From: Pseudomonas sp. DTU_2021_1001937_2_SI_NGA_ILE_001
Lineage (GTDB): Bacteria > Pseudomonadota > Gammaproteobacteria > Pseudomonadales > Pseudomonadaceae
NCBI RefSeq assembly: GCF_032463525.1
Contig: NZ_CP135971.1
Location: 2,356,001-2,420,000, forward strand
Reading direction: 5' to 3'
Length of the DNA: 64,000 nucleotides
Under the pieces are notes generated by a model. That model saw nothing but the letters and a program-made list of their open reading frames with translations. It was not told where the DNA came from and did not search any database. Both the position numbers and the translations under genes were made by a program. Positions 46,702 through 56,221 of the stretch are shown piece by piece (the first letter of the stretch is position 1; each line of letters starts with the position of its first letter).

Positions 46702-47465
46702 GCCGACCCATACTGCAAGCCTCGGGGCTGTCCATGCGTTTCGGCGGCCTACTGGCCGTCAACGGCGTAGCCCTGAACGTCAATGAAAAACAGGTGGTGT
46801 CGATCATCGGCCCTAACGGCGCCGGCAAGACCACCGTGTTCAACTGCCTGACCGGCTTCTACAAGCCGACCTCCGGCACCATCGTGCTCGATGGCGAAGA
46901 GATCCAGGGCCTGGCCGGCCACCAGATCGCCCGCAAGGGCGTGGTGCGCACCTTCCAGAACGTGCGGCTGTTCAAGGAAATGACCGCCGTGGAAAACCTA
47001 CTGGTCGCCCAGCACCGGCACCTGAACACCAACTTCCTGTCGGGGCTGTTCAAGACTCCGGGGTTCCGCCGCAGCGAACGCGAGGCCATGGAATACGCCG
47101 AATACTGGCTGGAAGCGGTGAACCTGCGTGAATTCGCCAACCGCCCCGCTGGCACGCTGGCCTACGGTCAGCAGCGTCGCCTGGAAATCGCCCGCTGCAT
47201 GATGACCCGTCCGCGCATCCTGATGCTCGACGAGCCGGCCGCCGGCCTCAACCCGCGGGAAACCGAAGACCTCAAGGCGCTGATCGGCGTACTGCGCAAC
47301 GACCATAACGCCACCGTGCTGCTGATCGAGCACGACATGAAGCTGGTCATGAGCATTTCCGACCACATCTTCGTGATCAACCAGGGCACCCCCCTGGCCA
47401 ACGGCACTCCCCAGGAGATCCGCGATAATCCCGACGTCATCAAAGCCTACCTGGGGGAAGCGTAA
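46698..47465 (+). CDS. braF: Branched-chain amino acid ABC transporter ATPase (LivG type)
   Basis: ATPase of 255 residues with Walker [10 protein letters not shown], the signature [13 protein letters not shown] and Walker [16 protein letters not shown]. LivG type, with the longer region ([19 protein letters not shown]) between Walker A and the signature. Forms a heterodimer with BraG on the BraDE permease. The start overlaps the braE stop; braG begins directly after its stop. Confidence 0.94.
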   Translation: MSRPILQASGLSMRFGGLLAVNGVALNVNEKQVVSIIGPNGAGKTTVFNCLTGFYKPTSGTIVLDGEEIQGLAGHQIARKGVVRTFQNVRLFKEMTAVENLLVAQHRHLNTNFLSGLFKTPGFRRSEREAMEYAEYWLEAVNLREFANRPAGTLAYGQQRRLEIARCMMTRPRILMLDEPAAGLNPRETEDLKALIGVLRNDHNATVLLIEHDMKLVMSISDHIFVINQGTPLANGTPQEIRDNPDVIKAYLGEA

Positions 47466-48167
47466 ATGCTGCAGTTCGAGAACGTTTCCACCTTCTACGG
47501 CAAGATCCAGGCGCTGCACAGCGTCAACGTCGAGGTGCGCCAGGGCGAAATCGTCACCCTGATCGGCGCCAACGGCGCGGGCAAGTCCACCCTGCTGATG
47601 ACCCTGTGCGGCTCGCCACGCGCGCACAGCGGCAGCATCCGCTACCTGGGCGAGGAACTGGTCGGCCAGGAGTCCTCGGTGATCATGCGCAAGAGCATCG
47701 CGGTGGTGCCTGAAGGCCGCCGCGTGTTCGCCCGCCTCACCGTCGAGGAAAACCTCGCCATGGGCGGATTCTTCACCGACAAGGGCGACTACCAGGAGCA
47801 GATGGACAAGGTCCTGCACCTGTTCCCGCGCCTGAAGGAGCGCTTCAGCCAGCGCGGCGGCACCATGTCCGGCGGCGAGCAGCAGATGCTCGCCATCGGC
47901 CGTGCGCTGATGAGCAAGCCCAAGCTGCTGTTGCTCGACGAGCCGTCCCTGGGCCTGGCACCGATCATCATCCAGCAGATCTTCGACATCATCGAACAGC
48001 TGCGCCGCGATGGCGTGACCGTGTTCCTGGTCGAACAGAATGCCAACCAGGCGCTGAAGATCGCCGACCGTGCCTATGTGCTGGAAAACGGCCGGGTGGT
48101 GATGCAGGGTTCCGGTGAACAGCTGCTGGTCGACCCGAAAGTGCGCGAAGCCTATCTGGGCGGTTGA
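47466..48167 (+). CDS. braG: Branched-chain amino acid ABC transporter ATPase (LivF type)
   Basis: ATPase of 233 residues with Walker A GANGAGKST, the signature MSGGEQQMLAIGR and Walker B LLLLDEPSLGLAP. LivF type, with AVVPEGRRVFARLTVEENL. Starts immediately after braF and ends the operon; a 9-bp hairpin follows. Confidence 0.94.
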   Translation: MLQFENVSTFYGKIQALHSVNVEVRQGEIVTLIGANGAGKSTLLMTLCGSPRAHSGSIRYLGEELVGQESSVIMRKSIAVVPEGRRVFARLTVEENLAMGGFFTDKGDYQEQMDKVLHLFPRLKERFSQRGGTMSGGEQQMLAIGRALMSKPKLLLLDEPSLGLAPIIIQQIFDIIEQLRRDGVTVFLVEQNANQALKIADRAYVLENGRVVMQGSGEQLLVDPKVREAYLGG

Positions 48168-48177
48168 GGCACCTGAA

Positions 48178-48198
48178 TGCTCCCGGCCTCCGGGAGCA
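48178..48198 (+). terminator. Hairpin after braG
   Basis: A perfect 9-bp stem (TGCTCCCGG/CCGGGAGCA) with a CCT loop, 10 bp after the braG stop. No T-run follows; probable end of the bra operon. Confidence 0.6.
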
Positions 48199-48204
48199 CG
48201 TCCG

Positions 48205-48377
48205 GCGGGAGCGGCTTTGCCGCGATACGGGTCAGTAAGGCGGTATATGGCTTGGTGGGAGCGGCTTTAGCCGCGAAAGCGCCAGGAAATTCACTGCATC
48301 TGTCGTGAACAGGCGGTCGCTTCGCGGCTAAAGCCGCTCCTACCCGGTCTAACTGACCCGTATTGCGGCTAAAGCCG
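48205..48377. repeat. REP cluster including REPIN copy 2
   Basis: Contains a lone REP (48205-48225), then a full REPIN at 48255-48347 with the conserved centre GCCAGGAAATTCACTGCATC and GTGAACAG, the tag CCGGTCTAACTGACCCGTAT, and a further half REP. It fills most of the 335-bp gene-free interval between braG and the lipoprotein gene. Confidence 0.85.
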
Positions 48378-48502
48378 CCCTCACCTGAGGCTGCGACCGC
48401 CCAGCCGGGCGCAACAACAGACTGGCAGGCTCACGCCACCTCCCCCTTGAGATACATCCCCGCCCTGAGTAACGTGGCGGCACCTGTCCTTGAGGTTGCC
48501 CC

Positions 48503-49186
48503 ATGTCCGCTTTCCGCTCTGCCCTCGTCTTCTCCCTGCTGCCCCTGTTCGCCGGCTGCCAATGGCTGGGCGTGCAATCTGCTGCACCGGCCAAGGTCTC
48601 CATGGTGGGCATGACCCGTATGCAGGGCACGCTCAGTGGCGAAAATGGCAAGTTGCTGTTCCAGCCCTGTGGCGAACCACGCCGCTACGTGGTGATCGAT
48701 CGCGGCGACACCGCCATCCTTCAGGAAGCCGCCAGCCTGGCCGACGCCCAGGGCAAGGTGTTCGCCGACCTGCGCGGACGCTTCAACGCCAGCAAGGCCC
48801 AGGGCGGTGACGGCCAGCTCGACCTGTACCAGCTGTATCGCGTCGAACGCCCCGGCCAAGCCTGCGAAGACCCGAACTTCAAGCGCCTGACCCTGCACGC
48901 CGACGGCCTGAATCCGGTATGGAACGTCGAGGTCAGCGGCAAGGGCATGATCATCGATGTACAGGGCCAGCCGCCGGTCGCGCTGCCTTACCTCGAAGAG
49001 CAACTGCCCGACGGGCGTTTCAACCTCAGCAGCGAAGCCAACGGCCAGCGCATCGACATGTGGGTCGCGCCACAACGCTGCGTCGACAGCAAGAGCGGCG
49101 CGGTGCGCCACCTGAGCGCCGAGCTGCGCATCAACGGCCAGGCAGTGCGCGGCTGCGGCTATTACGGCGGCTCGCGCAACGACTGA
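48503..49186 (+). CDS. Lipoprotein of unknown function (COG3650-like)
   Basis: Protein of 227 residues with a lipoprotein signal peptide: LPLFAGC with lipid-attachment Cys19. The mature part has an MxxMQGTLSGENGKLLFQPCGE repeat-like beta domain (only part quoted here: LFQPCGEPRRYVV) and a second similar stretch near the C-terminus (IDMWVAPQRCVD). Paired cysteines suggest disulfides. Similar proteins are called predicted lipoproteins without a known role. Weak ribosome-binding site; no operon. Confidence 0.72.
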   Translation: MSAFRSALVFSLLPLFAGCQWLGVQSAAPAKVSMVGMTRMQGTLSGENGKLLFQPCGEPRRYVVIDRGDTAILQEAASLADAQGKVFADLRGRFNASKAQGGDGQLDLYQLYRVERPGQACEDPNFKRLTLHADGLNPVWNVEVSGKGMIIDVQGQPPVALPYLEEQLPDGRFNLSSEANGQRIDMWVAPQRCVDSKSGAVRHLSAELRINGQAVRGCGYYGGSRND

Positions 49187-49296
49187 ACGGCCGCGCCCGT
49201 CAATTGGGCATAACGGTCCAGGCCTCAGGCCGCATATAATGCCCGGTTCTTGTAGTGCTGCCGGGCTGAACCTGCGGCCCGAAACCGGACCCCTGA

Positions 49297-50910
49297 ATGT
49301 TACGAATCAACGAACTCAAGCTGCCTCTCGATCACCCTGACGAAGAACTGCGCAGCGCCCTGGTCCAACGCCTGGGCATCGCCGACAGCGATCTGCTGGA
49401 TTTCACCGTCTTCAAGCGCAGCTACGATGCGCGCAAGAAATCCTCGGAAATGCTGTTCATCTACACCCTGGACTTCAACGTCCGCGACGAGACCGCGCTG
49501 CTGAAGAAACTGGCCGGCGACCGGCAGATCGGCCCGGCTCCGGATGTCAGCTACAAGTTCGTCGGCCACGCACCGCAGGGTTTCCCCATTCGCCCCATCG
49601 TCATCGGCTTCGGCCCCTGCGGCATCTTCGCCGGCCTGCTGCTGGCACAGATGGGCTTTCGGCCGATCGTCCTCGAACGCGGCAAGGAAGTGCGCCAGCG
49701 CACCAAGGACACCTGGGGCCTGTGGCGCAAGAGCGTGCTCAACCCCGAGTCCAATGTGCAGTTCGGCGAAGGCGGGGCCGGTACTTTCTCCGACGGCAAG
49801 CTCTACAGCCAGATCAAGGACCCGAACTTCCTCGGTCGCAAGGTGCTGCACGAATTCGTCAAGGCCGGTGCGCCGGACGAAATCCTTTACGTCAGCAAAC
49901 CGCACATCGGCACCTTCCGCCTTACCGGCATGGTCGAGAACATCCGCCAGGAGATCATCGAGCTGGGCGGCGAGGTGCGCTTCGAACACAAGGTCACTGA
50001 CCTGCTGATCGACGATGGCCAACTGGTCGGTGTCGAGCTGGACAACGCCGAGCGCATCGAGTCGCGCCACGTGGTGCTGGCCCTGGGGCACAGCGCTCGC
50101 GACACCTTCCGCATGCTGCACGCCCGTGGCGTATACATGGAGGCCAAGCCGTTCTCGGTAGGTTTCCGTATCGAGCACCCGCAGTCGCTGATCGACCAGG
50201 CGCGCCTGGGCAAGTACGCCGGCCACCCGAAGCTGGGCGCCGCCGACTACAAACTGGTCTATCACGCCAGCAACGGCCGTTCGGTGTACAGCTTCTGCAT
50301 GTGCCCTGGCGGTACGGTGGTGGCGGCCACTTCCGAACCCAACCGGGTGGTCACCAATGGCATGAGCCAGTACTCGCGCAACGAGCGCAACGCCAACTCG
50401 GGCCTGGTGGTCGGCATCGACCCGGAACGCGACTACCCCGGCGGCCCGCTGGCGGGCATCGAACTCCAGGAACGCCTGGAGTCCCTGGCCTTCGAACTGG
50501 GCGGTGGCAACTACGAGGCACCGGCGCAACTGGTCGGCGACTTCATCGCCGGCCAGGCGTCTACCGCGCTGGGTAGCGTCGAGCCGTCCTACAAGCCCGG
50601 CGTCAAGCTGGTCGATCTGGCCCAGGCCCTGCCGCCCTTCGCCATCGAGGCGATCCGCGAAGCGCTGCCGGTGTTCGACCGCCAGATCAAGGGCTACGCT
50701 CTGCACGACGCGGTGCTCACCGGCCTGGAGACCCGTACTTCGGCGCCAGTGCGCATCACCCGCGGCCAGGACATGCAAAGCCTGAACGTCAAGGGCCTGT
50801 ACCCCGCTGGCGAAGGCGCCGGCTACGCGGGCGGCATTCTCTCCGCGGGCGTAGACGGCATCCGCATCGCCGAGGCGGTGGCCAAGGACTTGCTCGGCCT
50901 GCACGACTGA
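49297..50910 (+). CDS. FAD-dependent oxidoreductase (COG2509)
   Basis: Flavoprotein of 537 residues of the COG2509 group of uncharacterised FAD-dependent dehydrogenases. FAD motif in PIVIGFGPCGIFAGLLLAQ near residue 102, then the substrate-side segment FGEGGAGTFSDGKLY, and a C-terminal FAD motif YPAGEGAGYAGGILSAGVDG. The N-terminal 90 residues form an added small domain. The reaction is unknown; some relatives are linked to iron-sulfur or sulfur metabolism, but I would not assert that here. Confidence 0.85.
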   Translation: MLRINELKLPLDHPDEELRSALVQRLGIADSDLLDFTVFKRSYDARKKSSEMLFIYTLDFNVRDETALLKKLAGDRQIGPAPDVSYKFVGHAPQGFPIRPIVIGFGPCGIFAGLLLAQMGFRPIVLERGKEVRQRTKDTWGLWRKSVLNPESNVQFGEGGAGTFSDGKLYSQIKDPNFLGRKVLHEFVKAGAPDEILYVSKPHIGTFRLTGMVENIRQEIIELGGEVRFEHKVTDLLIDDGQLVGVELDNAERIESRHVVLALGHSARDTFRMLHARGVYMEAKPFSVGFRIEHPQSLIDQARLGKYAGHPKLGAADYKLVYHASNGRSVYSFCMCPGGTVVAATSEPNRVVTNGMSQYSRNERNANSGLVVGIDPERDYPGGPLAGIELQERLESLAFELGGGNYEAPAQLVGDFIAGQASTALGSVEPSYKPGVKLVDLAQALPPFAIEAIREALPVFDRQIKGYALHDAVLTGLETRTSAPVRITRGQDMQSLNVKGLYPAGEGAGYAGGILSAGVDGIRIAEAVAKDLLGLHD

Positions 50911-51122
50911 GCCCCTCACCTGCAGCGTCGTCCAGCCAGACTGGTAAGGCGCTGCAGGCAATTTCGGAAAATCCCTACACCACAAGATGCCCCTTCCTCG
51001 CCAGCCGGCGCACGCAGCCTTGTTAGGCTTGCTGCCGGCCCGGTCCCGCCTTCCGCTTCTGCCCTTCGGGCACTCCAGACCCGGCCTCTGCCCTCACACG
51101 CCACCTGGAGAACAGCCCGGCC

Positions 51123-52292
51123 ATGCGTAACACCCTGATGCGTTTCTTCCAGCTCGAAGCAGCCGGGGGGCTGCTGCTGATCGCCGCCGCCGCGGCGGCA
51201 CTGATCGCCAGCAACAGCACCCTGTCCAGCCTCTACGCCAGCTTCCTGGACATTCCCGTGACGCTGCGCCTCGGCGCCCTGCTGATCGACAAGCCCCTGC
51301 TGCTGTGGATCAACGACGGCCTCATGGCCTTGTTCTTCCTGGTCATCGGCCTGGAGGTCAAGCGCGAGGTGCTCGAAGGCCAGCTGTCCAACCCGGCGCA
51401 GATCGTCCTGCCCGGTGCAGCGGCCATCGGCGGCATGGTCATTCCCGCCCTCATCTACGTGCTGTTCAACCTCGGTAACCCCACGGCGCTGGCCGGCTGG
51501 GCGATTCCCACCGCCACCGACATCGCCTTTGCCCTGGGCGTGCTGGCCCTGCTCGGCAAACGCGTGCCGCTGTCGCTCAAGCTGTTCCTGATGACCCTGG
51601 CGATCATCGACGACCTGGGCGCCATCCTGATCATCGCGCTGTTCTACTCGGGTGAACTGTCCAACCTGGCACTGGGCCTGGCCGGCGCCACGCTGGTGCT
51701 GCTGGCGCTGCTCAACCGTACCGGCGTCACCCGCCTGGCGCCTTACCTGCTGCTGGGGGCCGTGCTGTGGGTGTGCATCCTCAAGAGCGGTATCCATGCC
51801 ACCCTGGCCGGCGTGGCCCTGGCCCTGTGCATCCCACTGCGTGTACCACAAGGCCAGCCCGCCCCCCTGCTGACCCTGGAGCACGGCCTGCATCCCTGGG
51901 TCGCGTTCGCCATCCTGCCGCTGTTCGCCTTCGCCAACGCTGGCGTATCCCTGAGCGGCCTGAGCACCGGCAGCTTCCTCCATCCGGTGTCGCTGGGCAT
52001 CAGCGCCGGCCTGCTGCTGGGCAAGACCCTGGGGGTGTTCGGCCTGACCTGGCTGGTGGTCGCCAGCGGTCTGGCGAAGCTGCCGGCCGGCGCCAACTGG
52101 GGGCAGGTGCTGGGGGTTTCGATCCTGTGCGGCATCGGCTTCACCATGAGCCTGTTCGTCGGCACCCTGGCCTTCGATGCCGGCACCAGCCCCTACACCG
52201 GCACAGACCGCATGGGCATCCTCACCGGCTCGTTGCTGGCGGCCTTGCTGGGTTATGGAGTGATGGCGCGGGCGAGCCGCAAGACGGCTTGA
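51123..52292 (+). CDS. nhaA: Na+/H+ antiporter NhaA
   Basis: Inner-membrane sodium/proton antiporter of 389 residues with twelve helices. The sodium-binding Asp pair is in [12 protein letters not shown] and the discontinuous helix in [20 protein letters not shown], with [15 protein letters not shown] near the end. Removes sodium and regulates internal pH. GGAG precedes ATG 51123. A bidirectional terminator follows. It stands alone, without an nhaR-type gene nearby. Confidence 0.94.
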   Translation: MRNTLMRFFQLEAAGGLLLIAAAAAALIASNSTLSSLYASFLDIPVTLRLGALLIDKPLLLWINDGLMALFFLVIGLEVKREVLEGQLSNPAQIVLPGAAAIGGMVIPALIYVLFNLGNPTALAGWAIPTATDIAFALGVLALLGKRVPLSLKLFLMTLAIIDDLGAILIIALFYSGELSNLALGLAGATLVLLALLNRTGVTRLAPYLLLGAVLWVCILKSGIHATLAGVALALCIPLRVPQGQPAPLLTLEHGLHPWVAFAILPLFAFANAGVSLSGLSTGSFLHPVSLGISAGLLLGKTLGVFGLTWLVVASGLAKLPAGANWGQVLGVSILCGIGFTMSLFVGTLAFDAGTSPYTGTDRMGILTGSLLAALLGYGVMARASRKTA

Positions 52293-52307
52293 GGGTATCG
52301 GGCATTG

Positions 52308-52321
52308 GCGAGCAAGCTCGC
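52308..52321. repeat. Lone GCGAGCAAGCTCGC palindrome
   Basis: A single unit of the second REP family after nhaA, without its inverted partner. Confidence 0.6.
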
Positions 52322-52360
52322 TTCCACACAACGCTTCCACACAACGCTCAGGCAAAAAAA

Positions 52361-52384
52361 ACCGATCCAGAAGGATCGGTTTTT
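52361..52384. terminator. Bidirectional terminator between nhaA and slyB-like gene
   Basis: ACCGATCC-AGAA-GGATCGGT flanked by a run of A on the left and TTTTT on the right, so it can stop both nhaA and the convergent lipoprotein gene. Confidence 0.82.
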
Positions 52385-52401
52385 GGGTATTGCGAGCTGG
52401 G

Positions 52402-52866
52402 TCAGTGCGTCACGCGGCTGGTGCCGTTGACGGTCATGATGCGAACCCGGTCGCCAACACGGAAAATCTCGTTTTCCTGCACTTGCTGCACATAGGCGCG
52501 CATGCTGCCGTCGTCTTCGCGCACGGTGATTTCCACGCCTTGGGTACGGGTCAGGCCTTCTTCGGTCATGGAGCCGAGTACACCACCGGCCACGGCACCG
52601 ATGACCGCCGCGACGACACTGCCACGGCCACCGCCGATGGCGCTGCCGCCCACCCCGCCGACCACGGCACCAGCACCGGCACCGATCGGGGTCTTGGTGC
52701 CTTCGATCTTCACCGGACGCAAGGACTGTACGGTACCCAGACGGACGGTCTGCACGGTACGCGCTTCTTCACGGGAATAGGAATCACCGGTCAGGCTGGA
52801 GGTACAGCCCCCAAGGGTCAATGCCATCGCAGTGAGCGAGGCAACCAGCAGAACGGACTTGCGCAT
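52402..52866 (-). CDS. Glycine-zipper outer-membrane lipoprotein, SlyB-like
   Basis: Lipoprotein of 154 residues: signal peptide with lipobox LTLGGC (Cys21), then a glycine zipper (GAGAGAVVGGVGGSAIGGG to GAVAGGVLG, residues 65-95) that can form two membrane-inserted helices, and a C-terminal beta domain (VREDDGSMRAYVQQV, IFRVGDRVRIM). This is the SlyB/PcpX layout, linked to envelope stability under PhoPQ control in enterics. AGGAG lies 9 nt before ATG 52866. Ends at a bidirectional terminator. Confidence 0.86.
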   Translation of the reverse strand: MRKSVLLVASLTAMALTLGGCTSSLTGDSYSREEARTVQTVRLGTVQSLRPVKIEGTKTPIGAGAGAVVGGVGGSAIGGGRGSVVAAVIGAVAGGVLGSMTEEGLTRTQGVEITVREDDGSMRAYVQQVQENEIFRVGDRVRIMTVNGTSRVTH

Positions 52867-53019
52867 ATAGGGTATCTCCTGAAATCGAGTCTCCATTAGA
52901 CTCCCGGCGAGCGACGCCGTCACGGCTACCGGAGCGGCATCATTGATTCATTCAGGCGCCATACAGCGGGGGCGCCTACCCAGCCTAAGACGGCGACGGC
53001 CTGGAATAATTCATCGATG

Positions 53020-53667
53020 CTACGGAGCCAGGCGCTGCCGAATCCACCCCTCATTTGTTAAACGATAGTTCAAACGATCGTGCAGGCGGCTCGGCCGTCC
53101 CTGCCAGAACTCGATGCGGTCCGGCACCAGGCGGTAGCCGCCCCAGTGTTCGGGGCAGTGCGGCTGGGTGTCGTGGAAGCGCTGCTCGGTCTCGTGCAGC
53201 AGCCGTTCCAGCTCGGCGCGGTCGGCGATGACCCGGCTCTGCGGCGAAGCCCAGGCCCCCAGGCGGCTGCCCAGCGGGCGAACCTGGTAATAGGCGTCGG
53301 ACTCGGCGGCGCTGACCTTGGCCACCAGCCCTTCGATACGCACCTGGCGCTCCAAGGCGGGCCAGAAGAAGGTCATGGCGGCGAAAGGCCGGGCCGCCAT
53401 CTGCTGACCCTTGGCGCTGTCGTAGTTGGTAAAGAAGGTAAAGCCCTGGCTGTCCAGCGCCTTGAGCAGCAGCACGCGGCAGTGCGGCCGACCATCGGCG
53501 TCCACCGTGGCGAGGGTCATGGCATTGGCTTCCACCGGCGCCTGCTCGGTTTGCACCGCGTCGGCGAACCATTGATGGAACAAGGCAAAGGGTTCATCCG
53601 GTGCCTGGATTTCGGTCAGGCCGTCACGGGTATAGTCACGGCGCATATCGGCCAGGGATGAGGTCAT
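53020..53667 (-). CDS. pdxH: Pyridoxamine 5'-phosphate oxidase
   Basis: FMN enzyme of 215 residues that makes pyridoxal 5'-phosphate from the 5'-phosphates of pyridoxine and pyridoxamine. Typical motifs: [26 protein letters not shown], and a C-terminal [13 protein letters not shown], followed by the closing RLAP. ATG 53667 has AAGGA upstream and matches the usual length; the longer frame to 53766 is not needed. Stands alone. Confidence 0.95.
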   Translation of the reverse strand: MTSSLADMRRDYTRDGLTEIQAPDEPFALFHQWFADAVQTEQAPVEANAMTLATVDADGRPHCRVLLLKALDSQGFTFFTNYDSAKGQQMAARPFAAMTFFWPALERQVRIEGLVAKVSAAESDAYYQVRPLGSRLGAWASPQSRVIADRAELERLLHETEQRFHDTQPHCPEHWGGYRLVPDRIEFWQGRPSRLHDRLNYRLTNEGWIRQRLAP

Positions 53668-53801
53668 GGCGGGGTTCCTTCGCGGCAGTTCAGCAAAGCT
53701 GTTGAGCACGGCAGTTAAGCACATTGGCCTGCCGGCGAACAACGCGAAGTGCCGCCGGCCCGGCACCGGTCAATGTTTGCGGTGCCGGGCTGGCGCTCAG
53801 G

Positions 53802-54839
53802 TCAGTTGCTGGCCTGGGCGTCGCTCTTCTTGGCCACGGTCTTGGCCGGTGCCGCGTCTTTCTTGGCCGGAGTAGCAGCCTTGGCGGTGTCTTTCTTCAC
53901 CGGCGTGGCGGGCTTCTTGGCGGTGTCCTTCTTGGCCGGGGTGGCGGCCTTCTTCGCGGTGTCTTTCTTGGCGGTTGCGGCCTTGGCCGGCGCGGCTTTC
54001 TTGGCCGCCGGTGCCGGGGCAGCGGCGGGCTTGACGTCCTGCACGGCGACCATGGTCGGTGCTACGGCCGGCACGTCGTAGCGGCTCATCAGGGCGCGCA
54101 TGGTGTCCTGACGGGTGAGCAGAATCTCCACGCGACGGTTCAGCGCACGCCCCTGGGCACTGTCGTTGGCCGCACGCGGCATTACCGCGCCCATGCCACG
54201 CTGGCTCAGGCGGTTACGCTCCAGGCCGCTGAGGCGGAAGATCGCGGCGATCGACTGGGCACGCTCCTGGCTGATCTTCTGATTGACCGCAGCCGCGCCG
54301 GTGGTGTCGGCGTGACCAAGAATCAGCACGGCGGTTTTAGGGTCGGCTTCGACCGCCTTGGCCAGACGGGTGATCGGACCCAGCTTGACCGGCAGCAGCA
54401 TGGCCGGGCGGTCAGGGTTGAAGGACGAGTCTACCGGAGCGGTAACCACCAGCAGGTCTTCACGGCGCTCCAGCTGGAAGTCGCTGTCCTGAATGGCGGT
54501 ACGTACACGCGGCTCGTACTCGTCCAGCCAGGCCTGGGTGATCTTCGGGTCAGGCATTGGCGCGGCCTTGACCTCTTCCTTCTTGTCGCTGCTGCCGAAC
54601 GGCCACCACCAGTGGCTGTCGGTCTCCGACTTGGCGACCATGGCCGGAGCGGGCTTGGGCTCGGGCTTTTTGGCGACCGCCTCGGCAGGCGCATCGGGTT
54701 TGGACTCGGCCACCTCGTCGGAACCGAACGGCCAGTACCAGGGGCTGGATGCCGCGGCAGATTCGGTTTTCGGGGTTTGGGCGCAACCGGTAACGGCAGC
54801 GATGCACAACGCGAGAGCGAGACTTCTTTTCGAGGACAT
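53802..54839 (-). CDS. OmpA-family lipoprotein with basic Lys/Ala-rich repeat tail
   Basis: Outer-membrane lipoprotein of 345 residues. Lipobox in AAVTGC (Cys19); a linker with two WPFGS copies (residues 36-40 and 79-83); an OmpA-C peptidoglycan-binding domain (about 130-242) with LGHADTTGAAAVNQKISQER and GRALNRRVEI, which should anchor it to the wall; then a low-complexity tail (about 270-345) of repeated AKKDTAKKAATPA-like units, like the histone H1-type tail of AlgP. The usual OmpA protein stops near residue 245, so the tail is an addition. Function of the tail unknown. Between pdxH and the serine hydrolase gene. Confidence 0.85.
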   Translation of the reverse strand: MSSKRSLALALCIAAVTGCAQTPKTESAAASSPWYWPFGSDEVAESKPDAPAEAVAKKPEPKPAPAMVAKSETDSHWWWPFGSSDKKEEVKAAPMPDPKITQAWLDEYEPRVRTAIQDSDFQLERREDLLVVTAPVDSSFNPDRPAMLLPVKLGPITRLAKAVEADPKTAVLILGHADTTGAAAVNQKISQERAQSIAAIFRLSGLERNRLSQRGMGAVMPRAANDSAQGRALNRRVEILLTRQDTMRALMSRYDVPAVAPTMVAVQDVKPAAAPAPAAKKAAPAKAATAKKDTAKKAATPAKKDTAKKPATPVKKDTAKAATPAKKDAAPAKTVAKKSDAQASN

Positions 54840-54991
54840 GGACGACCTACAGCGAAATGGACCAGACGAATGGACGCGAGCAACGTCCGTATAACACGCC
54901 TCAAGGCAGAGTGGAAAAGGAAACCGTCCTACGGTTCAGTTTTCATCCACGAACTGACAATCGGTATTAAACAAGCACTTATGAGCGATAG

Positions 54992-56140
54992 TTACTGCAA
55001 AGCTTCACGCAGTATAGCCACCAGCCGCTGGGCACGCGGATCCATCAGTACATAAGGCCCCAGGGTGTTGGTGACGAAGCCGAACGCCACGTCGTAATCG
55101 GGGTCGGCGAAGCCCACCGACCCGCCCGCCCCCGGATGCCCGAAGGCACGCGGACCCAGGCCATAGGTGGCGTTGACGAGGCCGGGCTGGTCGAGCATGC
55201 AGCCCAGGCCAAACCGCGTGGAGGTCAGCAGGGTCTTGTCCTCACCGAGGCTGTGCTCGCGGGTCATTTCGCCGAGCAGCTCGGCTTCCAGCAGGCTGCC
55301 GTCGAGCAGGCCGCTATAGAAGCCGGCCAGGCTGCGCGCGTTGCCGTGACCATTCGCGGCCGGCTGCTGGAAGCGCCGCCACTCGGGCTTGTTGGTACTG
55401 GTGAGGATCGACGGCGGGTTGGTGAACGCCTTGCAGGTGATGGAGTCCGGCTCACGCAGGGTGGCCTGCAGCAGGCGCTGGGCGGCGGCATCGCCGAGGT
55501 TGCCCTTGCCACGCGCGATATGCGCAACGCGGTGGAACTGCTCATCAGCCAGGCCGACGTGAAAGTCCAGACCCAGCGGACGTGCCACCCGGCCGACGAT
55601 GGCATCGCCGGGCTGGCGGCCATCGGCACGCCGCAGCAGCTCACCGATCAGCCAGCCATAGGTGATCGCCGCATAACCGTGACCTTGCCCCGGCGTCCAC
55701 CAAGGTGCTTCGGCGGCCAGGGCGGCGGTCATGGTGTCCCACTGGTAAAGGGCTTCGGCCGGCAGCACCTGACGCAGTGCCGGCAGGCCGGCCTGGTGGC
55801 AGAGCAACTGGCGCAGGGTGATGTGTTCCTTGCCGGCAGCAGCGAACTCGGGCCACAGCCGCGCCACGGGCTCGTCCAGGCGCAGCTTGCCTTCGTCAAC
55901 CAGTTGCAGGGCAGTGACTGCCGCGAACGGCTTGGTGCAGGAGAACAGGTTGGCGATGGTGTCGCTATGCCAGGCCTCGCTGCCCTGCTGGTCGGCGGTG
56001 CCGGCCCACAGGTCGACCACGGTCTCGCCGCCGATCTGGATGCACAGCGCGGCGCCACGCTCCTGGGGATCATCGAACAGGGCCGCGAAGGCCTCGCGGA
56101 CGGCTTCGAATTCGAGCTGGAAATGACCCTGGATCTGCAA
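54992..56140 (-). CDS. Serine hydrolase, EstB/class C beta-lactamase fold
   Basis: Esterase/beta-lactamase-like enzyme of 382 residues. The active-site SxxK is Ser67-Cys-Thr-Lys70, with a Tyr in AITYGWLIGE as the general base and GAGGSVGFADP near the C-terminus. No signal peptide, so a cytoplasmic esterase of the EstB type is more likely than an antibiotic-degrading lactamase. Start at TTG 56140, because AGGAG lies 7 nt upstream; the ATG at 56182 gives a longer but poorly placed start. Substrate unknown. Confidence 0.85.
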   Translation of the reverse strand: MQIQGHFQLEFEAVREAFAALFDDPQERGAALCIQIGGETVVDLWAGTADQQGSEAWHSDTIANLFSCTKPFAAVTALQLVDEGKLRLDEPVARLWPEFAAAGKEHITLRQLLCHQAGLPALRQVLPAEALYQWDTMTAALAAEAPWWTPGQGHGYAAITYGWLIGELLRRADGRQPGDAIVGRVARPLGLDFHVGLADEQFHRVAHIARGKGNLGDAAAQRLLQATLREPDSITCKAFTNPPSILTSTNKPEWRRFQQPAANGHGNARSLAGFYSGLLDGSLLEAELLGEMTREHSLGEDKTLLTSTRFGLGCMLDQPGLVNATYGLGPRAFGHPGAGGSVGFADPDYDVAFGFVTNTLGPYVLMDPRAQRLVAILREALQ

Positions 56141-56221
56141 CGCGTGGCTCCTGGCAGGCTGACGTGAAAAAACAGCGTGCATTGTTCCAGTGATCAGGCC
56201 GGTTGTGAACCGGCACGGCGC

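Noticed and set aside
48205..48377. Possible CRISPR-like cluster of palindromes
   Set aside because: The units are REP/REPIN elements with different orientations and no regular spacer pattern.
54992..56140. Antibiotic-inactivating beta-lactamase
   Set aside because: The fold is shared, but there is no signal peptide and the motifs fit an EstB-type esterase.
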